From positions 224,261-288,260 of IMG/VR virus record IMGVR_UViG_3300027816_000051: a stretch of 64,000 bases of DNA, one strand, 5' to 3'. The translations under genes and the position numbers were made by a program. This document shows positions 53,197 to 60,828 of this stretch, piece by piece (position 1 is the first letter of the stretch; the number at the start of each line of letters is the position of its first letter). Origin of the DNA: a virus. The notes under the pieces were generated by a model. That model worked only from the letters and a program-made list of their open reading frames with translations, was not told the origin of the DNA and searched no databases.

Positions 53197-54222
53197 ATGA
53201 AAGTAACTTGTTATTTTGAAAGAGGTGCGTTACATTGGTCTAATATCAGTGCACATAATTTTGTTTATAACAAATTGGTGGAGATGTATCCTGAGATTGA
53301 ATTTAATGCGGTACACACCGCGTGTGATATAATCACACAACCTGATGGTTCCCAACAATCAATGAGAAGTTATACAAACTATACCGGACCCGCTTGTAGA
53401 TATGGTCCTTTTTGGATGGTTATTCAAAACGTAGAAAACAAAAAATATTTCGTTGTTTCATATTGGGACAAATTAAATGATTTTTTTCACACCAACTGGG
53501 ATACAGAAAACTGTGTTGAGATTTTTACAAGTATTGGGTTACATAAGGACGACATTTTTTATAAAAAACTTGATTTACCATATACTCCAACTTCCTTTGT
53601 TGGTTCTACTTTGGAAAATGAAAGAAGAATTGAAAATCTATATTCTAATAGGTTATCAATGAACAAGACCAGTATTATCGATAAGACAAAGAGGAAATTA
53701 GGTCTACATAATATAAAAGATTCTTATGGTAGGTTGTATCCTGATAAATTAATTTTTAGAGGTTATACTTACCTTTTTAGAAAACACTTAATTAATGACA
53801 GTAGATTTGACATTAGAGTGGATAAAGTAGATGAACCAACCTATTTAAGTGAATTAGATTCCTATGCTTTAAATTTTAGTCCAAATGGTGCCGGTGAAAT
53901 ATGTTTTAGAGACTTTGAAATTATGGGTTTAGGTTCCGCACTGTTTAGACAAAAGTTAGGTGTGGAGTTTCACAATAAATTAATACCAAACTACCATTAT
54001 ATATCTGTAGATTTTGATGATATACCCACTAACACCGACTATGTTACATATTGGTACAAATTAGCAGATAGGATTCACTCAAGATTTGAAGAAGTTAAAG
54101 GTGATTATGATTTTATTGACTTTGTTGCAGAAAATGGTAGAAAATGGTACGAGGAAAACGGTACCGCGGAAAAAAACGCAGAAATAATTGTAAATCTAAT
54201 TGATTTTAATAAAATTAAGTAA
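53197..54222 (+). CDS. GT-B-type glycosyltransferase (341 aa)
   Basis: The C-terminal third holds AGEICFRDFEIMGLGSALFR-Q, with the E-x-x-F-R-x-x-E-x-M-x-x-G-x pattern of family 1 and Glyco_trans_1_2-like glycosyltransferases in the nucleotide-sugar site. PNYHYISVDFDDIPT follows, then a helical tail (ENGRKWYEENGTAEKNAEII). The N-terminal half contains PACRYGPFWMVIQNVENKKY and no transmembrane segment. Member of the glycan operon. Confidence 0.75.
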   Translation: MKVTCYFERGALHWSNISAHNFVYNKLVEMYPEIEFNAVHTACDIITQPDGSQQSMRSYTNYTGPACRYGPFWMVIQNVENKKYFVVSYWDKLNDFFHTNWDTENCVEIFTSIGLHKDDIFYKKLDLPYTPTSFVGSTLENERRIENLYSNRLSMNKTSIIDKTKRKLGLHNIKDSYGRLYPDKLIFRGYTYLFRKHLINDSRFDIRVDKVDEPTYLSELDSYALNFSPNGAGEICFRDFEIMGLGSALFRQKLGVEFHNKLIPNYHYISVDFDDIPTNTDYVTYWYKLADRIHSRFEEVKGDYDFIDFVAENGRKWYEENGTAEKNAEIIVNLIDFNKIK

Positions 54223-54273
54223 ATAGACCATTTATTTTCAGACTAAAAATTATTAAATTTTGAAAAAATACTT

Positions 54274-55107
54274 ATGAATAACCCAAATATTGTTGTCACA
54301 TTTACCACAATACCTTCAAGATTAATCAGTAATCACCAATTCGACATGAGATATTGTTTGGATTCGTTGTTAAATCAATCCTATGAGGGAGAATATGAGG
54401 TACATCTAAACATTCCATATGTTTGTAAAAAAATAAACACTGAGTACGTTATACCAGAATGGTTGACAGAACTTGAAACTTCAAACAAAAGATTAAAAAT
54501 TTTTAGAACCGAAGACTACGGACCACTAACAAAATTATTACCAACTTTAGAGAGAATTGAAGAGGATGAAACTATAATTATTGTTGTTGATGATGATTTG
54601 GTTTACCATTCGGATATGGTAAAAGAACATGTAAACAATCAAAGTAAATGGTTAGATTCTCCTGTTGGGTATGATGGTATGCGTTCTAGAAATGAAGACG
54701 GGACTTTCTCAAATTTCTTTGGTGACACGAGGGACCATTATTACTCAGGTACTCACAGAGATTCTAGAGTTGATATCCTACAACATTACAAAACAATCTC
54801 GTACAAAAGAAGATATTTTGGTGACGACTTTAAGGAGTTTGTTGAAAAATATTACACATGGAACGATGACCTTTTTGTTTCGGCGTATTTTGCGAGTAAA
54901 AAAATTGATAGATACACCACATATTATGAAAACGATGTGGTTTACGGACCTTATGATGAATGGTTAGCAAATGTTGGTAAAACATTCCCATTAATTCAAA
55001 GTACACATCACGAATCCATTGAAGGGTGTAACCTTTTTAGGAGAGATAACGATGATGATAATTCTTCACAATTATATAAATTCATCGATTCAGGATATCA
55101 AAAATAA
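54274..55107 (+). CDS. Family-2-like glycosyltransferase (277 aa)
   Basis: IVVTFTTIPSRLISNHQFDM-RYCLDSLLNQSYEGEYEVHL gives the opening strand and the S-L-L-N-Q-x-Y helix. ETIIIVVDDDLVYHSDMVKE carries the D-D-D metal motif, and WNDDLFVSAYFASKK gives the E/D-D-D-L catalytic-base region. It fits processive or non-processive GT2-like enzymes of capsule loci. A 51-nt gap before it, the longest in the operon, may hold a secondary promoter or cleavage site. Confidence 0.8.
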   Translation: MNNPNIVVTFTTIPSRLISNHQFDMRYCLDSLLNQSYEGEYEVHLNIPYVCKKINTEYVIPEWLTELETSNKRLKIFRTEDYGPLTKLLPTLERIEEDETIIIVVDDDLVYHSDMVKEHVNNQSKWLDSPVGYDGMRSRNEDGTFSNFFGDTRDHYYSGTHRDSRVDILQHYKTISYKRRYFGDDFKEFVEKYYTWNDDLFVSAYFASKKIDRYTTYYENDVVYGPYDEWLANVGKTFPLIQSTHHESIEGCNLFRRDNDDDNSSQLYKFIDSGYQK

Positions 55108-55115
55108 TAAAAAAC

Positions 55116-57488
55116 ATGCTAGGTAATTTACACAAGATAATGTCATTTGAAAATAAAATGGTAGAACCAACTATCATTGATTCAAATCAAATTGAAAAAT
55201 TAGTACACGGATTATTAAATGTACACGAAAATAATATTGAAGGTGATGTAGTTGAATTTGGTTGTTTTGTTGGTGAGTCATCAAAATACCTTATGAAAAC
55301 GTTAGTTGAATTAAATTCAAATAAAAAACTATACGTTTACGATTCATTTGAAGGGTTACCTGATTTAACCAAATGGGAAGAAAATAGTGGATGGAGAGCA
55401 GGAACATTGAAAACAAGTGAAGAGGTTCTTATTAGTAATTTTGAAACAAATGGTTTACCGTTACCTATAATTCATAAGGATTGGTTTTCAAATGTTCCTC
55501 AGGAAAATATACCTGAGAAGATATCTTTCGCTTTTTTAGATGGAGACTTCTATAATTCAATATACGATAGTCTAAGTAAAATTTATGACAAAGTTGTTGA
55601 TGGTGGTTTTATTTTCTTTCATGATTATAAAAGACCTGACTTACCAGGTGTTGATGCCGCGATAAGAGATTTCTTACAAGAAAGAGGTTTAGAATACCAT
55701 GTGATAGAGGTTACAAACCAAGTAGGTTTAATGATTAAAAATAGACAAAACCTAAACGTAGAAGAAATATTTCCAGGTAAAAAAACATTTGAACCTAATA
55801 AAAATTTAACAATAGTTACAGGATTATGGAATATTAATAGAGTTGGTAGACCTTTTGACCACTACATAACTCATTTTAAAAAATTCTTGGAGATACCTCA
55901 AAATTTATTCATTTACATCCCTAAAGAGTATGTGGACATGGTTTGGGAGGTTAGAAGTAAAGAAAACACTTTTGTTAAAATTTACGAACTTGACGATGTT
56001 AAAAATCTTTATGCACCATTTTGGGATAAAACTCAAGAAATTAGAACAAGTCCTGAATGGTTAAGTTTAGCGGGTTGGTTACCGGAATCACCACAAGCAA
56101 AATTAGAATGGTATAATCCAATTGTACAATCCAAAATGTTTATGTTACATGACGCATCAATTTGGAATCCTTTTGGTACTGAATATTTCTTTTGGTTAGA
56201 TGCCGGAATCACTAACACAGTTCCAAGTACTCATTTAATTGAAAATAATGTTCTTCATAAATTAACCGATTTTGGTAACCCGTTTTTATTCTTAAGTTAT
56301 CCATATGAAGCAGAAAACGAAATACATGGTTTCAAATTTGATATGATGAATGAATTATCACACGACACTGTTAAATACGTTTGTCGTGGAGGATTGTTTG
56401 GTGGACATAAAGACCAATTACACGAGGCGAATTCAACTTATTATCCAACTTTAACAAGGACATTGAATGCAAATTATATGGGAACCGAAGAAAGTATTTT
56501 TACTATCATGTCCTATAATGAACCACACATCTATAAAAGATATGAATTAGATGCAAACGGTTTAATTGGTAAATTCACACAAGCGATTATTGATAATAAT
56601 GTAAATCTTACAGTATCAGATAAAATTAAACCTCAAACAAATGTAAAAAAATATACAGATAATGATGTTAGTAATTATAAAACTAACTTATATATTTTAA
56701 CATTCAATTTTCCCGAACAGGTTTTACATACCATATCATCTATGGAAAAAACACCTGATTGGTTAAATAGACCTCATTTAGTACTGTTAGATAATTCAAC
56801 CACCGAAGAAGTTAGAGAACAAAATAGAGAAATTGCTCAACGTTATAATTTCGAGTATATTAGTTTAGGTGGTAATACTGGAATATGTGGTGGACGACAA
56901 GCAGCTGCGGAACATTTTCATGAATCAGATGCGGACTTTATGTTTTTCTTTGAAGATGACATGACGGTAAATCCACCCGAATACGAAGGTCAATTCTGTA
57001 GAAATGGTTTTAGAAAATACATACCAAATCTTTACAATTTATTACATAGAATAATGTTAAAAGAAGAATTTGATTTTTTGAAACTAACGTTTACTGAAGT
57101 ATATTTTGATAACGATAAACAATGTTCTTGGTACAACGTGCCTCAACACGTTAGAACAAAATATTGGCCAAACTATGATAAATTACCGGTTAGTGGTTTA
57201 GACCCTAATGTACCTTTAACCGATTTTAAAAATATTAGAGTTATGGATGGATTATCATATATAGATGGTGACATATATTATGCTAACTGGCCAATGATTG
57301 TGAGTAAATCAGGTAATCAAAAAATGTTTATTGATGTAAAATGGGGACACCCTTTTGAGCAAACTTGGATGTCTCATAATTTTCAACAAACAAGAGAGGG
57401 TTCTTTAAAACCGGCGGTTTTGTTAGCATCACCAATTTGGCACGATAGGATTAAACATTATAGTGCTAGTGAAAGAAGAGAAAATTAA
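55116..57488 (+). CDS. Three-domain fusion: TylF methyltransferase + HtrL/YibB + GT2 (790 aa)
   Basis: Residues about 15-220 are a TylF-type methyltransferase: VVEFGCFVGESSKYLMKTLV, YDSFEGLP, ISFAFLDGDFYNSIYDSLSK, GGFIFFHDYKRPDLPGVDAA. Residues about 230-510 match the HtrL/YibB (WlaTC) glycan family: TIVTGLWNINRVGRPFDHYI, NPIVQSKMFMLHDASIWNPF, EYFFWLDAGI. Residues about 540-790 form a family-2 glycosyltransferase: LYILTFNFPEQVLHTISSME, LDNSTTEEVREQNREIAQRY, GGNTGICGGRQAAAEHFHES, FFFEDDMTVNPPE. The order suggests addition and methylation or capping of a sugar by one polypeptide. Last gene of the operon. Confidence 0.87.
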   Translation: MLGNLHKIMSFENKMVEPTIIDSNQIEKLVHGLLNVHENNIEGDVVEFGCFVGESSKYLMKTLVELNSNKKLYVYDSFEGLPDLTKWEENSGWRAGTLKTSEEVLISNFETNGLPLPIIHKDWFSNVPQENIPEKISFAFLDGDFYNSIYDSLSKIYDKVVDGGFIFFHDYKRPDLPGVDAAIRDFLQERGLEYHVIEVTNQVGLMIKNRQNLNVEEIFPGKKTFEPNKNLTIVTGLWNINRVGRPFDHYITHFKKFLEIPQNLFIYIPKEYVDMVWEVRSKENTFVKIYELDDVKNLYAPFWDKTQEIRTSPEWLSLAGWLPESPQAKLEWYNPIVQSKMFMLHDASIWNPFGTEYFFWLDAGITNTVPSTHLIENNVLHKLTDFGNPFLFLSYPYEAENEIHGFKFDMMNELSHDTVKYVCRGGLFGGHKDQLHEANSTYYPTLTRTLNANYMGTEESIFTIMSYNEPHIYKRYELDANGLIGKFTQAIIDNNVNLTVSDKIKPQTNVKKYTDNDVSNYKTNLYILTFNFPEQVLHTISSMEKTPDWLNRPHLVLLDNSTTEEVREQNREIAQRYNFEYISLGGNTGICGGRQAAAEHFHESDADFMFFFEDDMTVNPPEYEGQFCRNGFRKYIPNLYNLLHRIMLKEEFDFLKLTFTEVYFDNDKQCSWYNVPQHVRTKYWPNYDKLPVSGLDPNVPLTDFKNIRVMDGLSYIDGDIYYANWPMIVSKSGNQKMFIDVKWGHPFEQTWMSHNFQQTREGSLKPAVLLASPIWHDRIKHYSASERREN

Positions 57489-57490
57489 AG

Positions 57491-57498
57491 TATTTATA
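57491..57498 (+). promoter_or_regulatory. TATTTATA box (putative phage late promoter)
   Basis: GTATTTATAA just after the operon end, about 50 nt upstream of 57552-57779. Confidence 0.45.
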
Positions 57499-57551
57499 AT
57501 AAATCGACTTGAAGTCATAAATGTTTTAATACCCCTATATGGACCCCGATA

Positions 57552-57779
57552 GTGATAAGCAAACTGAAACACAAGGAGACGAGATTGACCCTTTATCGAG
57601 ATACATCTCTAATGTTAGCGATGTTCTTTCTCCCCTTTGGGTACGACGCTTTATTCAAGTTATTGATGGAGGTCACTGGCTCGTATTGGGTTGCAGATAT
57701 AATTTTCTACTTCATTTCAGGATGTTTTTGGTTATCGTATATATTGTTTTCACGAACAATATCTAAAAAAACTAATTAA
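57552..57779 (+). CDS. Small two-helix membrane protein, GTG start (75 aa)
   Basis: In this frame (GTG 57552) the product is MISKLKHKETRLTLYRDTSL followed by MLAMFFLPFGYDALFKLLME and DIIFYFISGCFWLSYILFSR: two good membrane helices with a basic N-terminus and tail. The overlapping frame from ATG 57539 gives a less plausible mixed sequence. I therefore prefer the GTG start, which is uncommon here. No family name. Holin-like in layout but not identified as one. Confidence 0.65.
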   Translation: MISKLKHKETRLTLYRDTSLMLAMFFLPFGYDALFKLLMEVTGSYWVADIIFYFISGCFWLSYILFSRTISKKTN

Positions 57780-58098
57780 TGTCTTTTAATTTAGATTCCA
57801 ATAATCTAAAACATTCGTAAAACCCTTCTATTTCAATCAACTCTCTATTTGGTTGGGAATTCTGGCACGGATAAAATATCTTTCCTTCGTTAAGTGAAAC
57901 ACTATATACCCAATTGTTCTTAGTCATCATTTCTACGGTTAGATAGATACCATTTTTATCAAAAAATTTATATAATTTCTTAATATCGTAATATTGTAAT
58001 ATGGATAAGCACGGTAAACCAACGTTGGGAAACATCATTTTTGAAAAGACGCTCAACGCTCTCGGATACAAATATTCAATAGTGTACCAATCCATCAT
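57772..58098 (-). CDS. Hypothetical protein (108 aa)
   Basis: MMDWYTIEYLYPRALSVFSK ... a compact alpha/beta protein with ILQYYDIKKLYKFFDKNGIY, VEMMTKNNWVYSVSLNEGKI and a C-terminal helix (FYECFRLLESKLKDIN). No motif known. Its end overlaps the upstream convergent membrane-protein gene by 8 nt. No clear promoter of either type. Confidence 0.72.
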   Translation of the reverse strand: MMDWYTIEYLYPRALSVFSKMMFPNVGLPCLSILQYYDIKKLYKFFDKNGIYLTVEMMTKNNWVYSVSLNEGKIFYPCQNSQPNRELIEIEGFYECFRLLESKLKDIN

Positions 58099-58167
58099 AC
58101 CAGTAATTATGTCAATTAAGATATTAATTCAAAATTATTTTCAAAGGATAAATTACTTAATTAATAA

Positions 58168-58175
58168 TATTTATT
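58168..58175 (+). promoter_or_regulatory. TATTTATT box 3 nt from the start codon
   Basis: AATATTTATTGAT-ATG at 58179; predicts a leaderless message if the box is a -10 element. Confidence 0.52.
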
Positions 58176-58178
58176 GAT

Positions 58179-58547
58179 ATGGATTTTTTAAGTGACAACA
58201 AAAAAGAAAAGATTAGTGAGTTTGTCAAGTTTGTTAAAAGTGAACTTGATTTAGAAAAGTGCCCTGTTGTTATTTTACAAAATGGTAGAGGTGAATTAAA
58301 AACAACCGCGAGTTACAATCATTCAAAAGAGACTAAAGTAATTCGTGTAAATGTAAAAAATAGAGCTCTTGTTGATGTATTGAGGAGTATTGCACATGAA
58401 ATGGTACATCACAAACAATTTGAACAAGGTAGACTAAAAGTACAACCACCTGATATTGGTGGTGAAATTGAAGATGAGGCCAATTCTAAGGCGGGTCAAT
58501 ATATTAAGATGTTCTCCAAGAAGGATAACACTATATATGATGAATAA
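58179..58547 (+). CDS. Small HExxH metallopeptidase-like protein (122 aa)
   Basis: VLRSIAHEMVHHKQFEQGRL has H-E-x-x-H in a helix. GGEIEDEANSKAGQYIKMFS supplies a Glu two turns later (E-D-E-A-N), the third-ligand arrangement of M48/SprT-like minimal peptidases. The N-terminal 70 residues form the strands before the active-site helix (CPVVILQNGRGELKTTASYN). No signal peptide. Related in layout to the SprT-like gene at 37598 but not clearly homologous outside the motif. Possible activity on virion or host proteins. Confidence 0.78.
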   Translation: MDFLSDNKKEKISEFVKFVKSELDLEKCPVVILQNGRGELKTTASYNHSKETKVIRVNVKNRALVDVLRSIAHEMVHHKQFEQGRLKVQPPDIGGEIEDEANSKAGQYIKMFSKKDNTIYDE

Positions 58548-58548
58548 T

Positions 58549-59139
58549 TTATCTCAAAAAGGTTAAAATTACTTTTACAGTAACAGCCTTCTCCCTTGTT
58601 CCATCCGACAGATACAAATCGGTAATTATTTCAGGACTCATTAAAATTAACTCATTAGGTGGTGCAACACCAACGTTATTGGTTTTAAAAGTGTAATCAG
58701 TTTTTAATCCAAAAGTGTGGTCTAAGATTGACATTCTTGTGTAGTTTGTGTATAAACCATTTGATGGGTAAGAAACCCAAAATGGTTCATGAGAGGGTTT
58801 TTGACCTCCTGGTTGAAACGACCAATCACAATACAGATTATACCCATCAAACTCCCACATTGTCTTATTCTTTATAAATCTACGCGATAATGCGGTGTTT
58901 TTATAGTTTTGAGACATTAAGGTCCCTCCACTAATAAAACTTTGTTGGTTAAATGAATTAATACAAATTGTATCGTTTTTGATAACGTCAACACTACTTT
59001 GTGAATTAACAATCACAATATCATAATCAACAAAAGTCCATTTACCACCACCCATAAACAAAACGGGTTCAGTAATTTCTTCGTATTTCTGACAACCAAC
59101 TATAAAAAAGAAAATAAAAACATAAAGTATATTTTTCAT
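58549..59139 (-). CDS. Secreted lipoprotein with surface-export-like motif (196 aa)
   Basis: Start at MKNILYVFIFFFIVGC (59139), which gives a clean type II signal peptide; the longer frame to 59181 adds 14 residues that spoil it. The lipobox is F-I-V-G-C. The residues after Cys (QKYEEITEP) are Lys then acidic, resembling the lipoprotein export signal of Flavobacteriia that sends lipoproteins to the cell surface. The mature domain is beta-rich (WSFQPGGQKPSHEPFWVSYP). No tag. A phage-coded surface lipoprotein could act in superinfection exclusion, but there is no direct evidence. Confidence 0.78.
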   Translation of the reverse strand: MKNILYVFIFFFIVGCQKYEEITEPVLFMGGGKWTFVDYDIVIVNSQSSVDVIKNDTICINSFNQQSFISGGTLMSQNYKNTALSRRFIKNKTMWEFDGYNLYCDWSFQPGGQKPSHEPFWVSYPSNGLYTNYTRMSILDHTFGLKTDYTFKTNNVGVAPPNELILMSPEIITDLYLSDGTREKAVTVKVILTFLR

Positions 59140-59210
59140 GATATTCAAATTTTGAGCTAAAATAGGTATATTTTTATACAATACAAGAAAATTTTAAACA
59201 TTTTTTTTGG

Positions 59211-59218
59211 TATTTATA
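59211..59218 (+). promoter_or_regulatory. TATTTATA box (putative phage late promoter)
   Basis: GGTATTTATAGG, 5 nt before ATG 59224. Confidence 0.58.
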
Positions 59219-59223
59219 GGGAT

Positions 59224-59478
59224 ATGAACATTATAATCTCAGAAAAACAATATAAACATTTATTTGGTGGTAACCAATTAGATGAACAAGGTGATGACCC
59301 GGCCGCAGCTCAACCATCGAGCGGTGTTGGTAGTTCAGGTAGTAAAGAAGGTTATCCTGAGGTTGGAAAATGGGAAAGTGGTGTAACCCGAGGTCCAGCC
59401 AATCAAGTCGGAGTCACAAAATGGTCCGACGTTGTTGGTTCACTTTTAAAAAGGAGTCATGCAAATCCACTCAAATAA
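59224..59478 (+). CDS. Small tagged protein with disordered body (84 aa)
   Basis: Tag MNIIISEKQYKHLFGGNQ-LDE|Q, then a Gly/Ser/Ala/Pro-rich stretch (DDPAAAQPSSGVGSSGSKEG) and a Trp-containing tail (YPEVGKWESGVTRGPANQVG, then VTKWSDVVGSLLKR). Mostly unstructured apart from the tag. Could be a minimal cargo or a spacer protein. Followed by a large tagged membrane-active gene. Confidence 0.78.
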   Translation: MNIIISEKQYKHLFGGNQLDEQGDDPAAAQPSSGVGSSGSKEGYPEVGKWESGVTRGPANQVGVTKWSDVVGSLLKRSHANPLK

Positions 59479-59494
59479 AAAGGTATTTATTAGA

Positions 59495-59502
59495 TATTTA
59501 TA
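59495..59502 (+). promoter_or_regulatory. TATTTATA box (putative phage late promoter)
   Basis: GATATTTATAG, 9 nt before ATG 59512. A second TATTTATT lies 10 nt further upstream. Confidence 0.6.
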
Positions 59503-59511
59503 GATTAAAAT

Positions 59512-60807
59512 ATGATGTACAACAATAAATTAGTGATATCTGAGTCTGAAAGAAGAAGAATCTCAAACATTTATGAAAATTCTTTTTCTTTGGATTATGT
59601 GATTACAGATTGGGTATCACCTGATGAAAAGTATGTTATCTTTCTTGATGAACTTTTCGATATTGAAAACAAAACCAAATTAGGTAATGTTTGGGAAAAT
59701 TTTGACAACTTTAAATTTTTCTTAAGACATTCATTTGAAGTTTCAACAACAGTACCTCAACAAATCAAAGAAGAAGCACTTCAAACCTTAGATTCATTTA
59801 TTTTAACTGAGTCAACACAAAATTTTACACACTTAAAGCCGATATTCAAACAATTACTCCAAGAAGATTGGGGTATTCTTGGTGATTTAGCTAATTGGGC
59901 TAAAGATACCGCTGTAAGTGCTTACACGGGATTTACAGATTTTGTTTCTACAAGTTATGAAGGGGCAAAAAAATTAATTGGGGCAATATCAAAGGGTGAA
60001 TGGTCTCGTGTATTAGATTTAGTTAAAAAAGGCGCTTTATATGTAGCAAGAAAAGTTAGAGGGATGTTATACCATCCTGTTGGTTTAGCTTTAGATGCAA
60101 TATTAGTTGCCACAGGTATAGGTAAGGGTATCGCTTGGATACCATGGGCAATTGCGGTTGGTTTAGACATTTACGAATTTATTTCAGGTGACTATGAAGA
60201 CCCTGAATTACATTGGGGGTGGAGATTATTATTCTTTGCCTGTGATATTTTAGGGTTAGTAGTGACGGGAATGGCGGCCAAAGTACCAAGACAATTATTG
60301 TTAGGTTTAGTAAGTAGATTTGGTAAGACTCAACAAGGTTTAAAATTGGCGGTACAAAGCTCACCAAAAATACAGTCATTTTTAAAAAGTGTCAGTGAAG
60401 GTTTATCAAGTGTTAAAGGTTTTATGGGAAAAGCACTATCGTATTTCCAAGTTAAATCACCTTTTATGTATAAATTCTTTTCAGGTATTATGGGTGGTAT
60501 TGGTAAATTTATAACAAAACTCACAAATTTAATTTCTTTCTTACTTGGGGCAACTTTAAAAGGTGCCGTGAAATTAGGTAAAGGAGCATTGAATGTTCTT
60601 AATACACCCGGTAAACTCGCAATGAAATTAGGTGGTGGAAAGGGAACCGCCGCCGCGGCAAACGTATTAGTCCCCGCTGCGGCTATTGGTACAGCTGGAG
60701 AATATATGAAAAGAAAAGAAATGGAGAAATCCGTAGAACAAGAAAAGAAGGTTGAAGCTGGTCTTACTTCGGGCCCTCCTTCTGAATATAACCCTAAAGA
60801 TTTATAA
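59512..60807 (+). CDS. Tagged hydrophobic-helix protein, possible pore former (431 aa)
   Basis: Tag MMYNNKLVISESERRRISN-IYE|N. Residues 25-115 form a helical domain. From about 120 the protein becomes rich in Gly, Ala and hydrophobic residues with long segments such as HPVGLALDAILVATGIGKGI-AWIPWAIAVGLDIYEF and FFACDILGLVVTGMAA. Gly-zipper-like helices follow (LGATLKGAVKLGKGALNVLN) and the tail is charged. It resembles membrane-penetrating or pre-toxin regions, not a regular transporter. Packaged proteins of this type could open the inner membrane during DNA entry; this is inference. The next gene begins 21 nt downstream. Confidence 0.75.
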   Translation: MMYNNKLVISESERRRISNIYENSFSLDYVITDWVSPDEKYVIFLDELFDIENKTKLGNVWENFDNFKFFLRHSFEVSTTVPQQIKEEALQTLDSFILTESTQNFTHLKPIFKQLLQEDWGILGDLANWAKDTAVSAYTGFTDFVSTSYEGAKKLIGAISKGEWSRVLDLVKKGALYVARKVRGMLYHPVGLALDAILVATGIGKGIAWIPWAIAVGLDIYEFISGDYEDPELHWGWRLLFFACDILGLVVTGMAAKVPRQLLLGLVSRFGKTQQGLKLAVQSSPKIQSFLKSVSEGLSSVKGFMGKALSYFQVKSPFMYKFFSGIMGGIGKFITKLTNLISFLLGATLKGAVKLGKGALNVLNTPGKLAMKLGGGKGTAAAANVLVPAAAIGTAGEYMKRKEMEKSVEQEKKVEAGLTSGPPSEYNPKDL

Positions 60808-60828
60808 TAAAAAAAAACAATCATAAAA

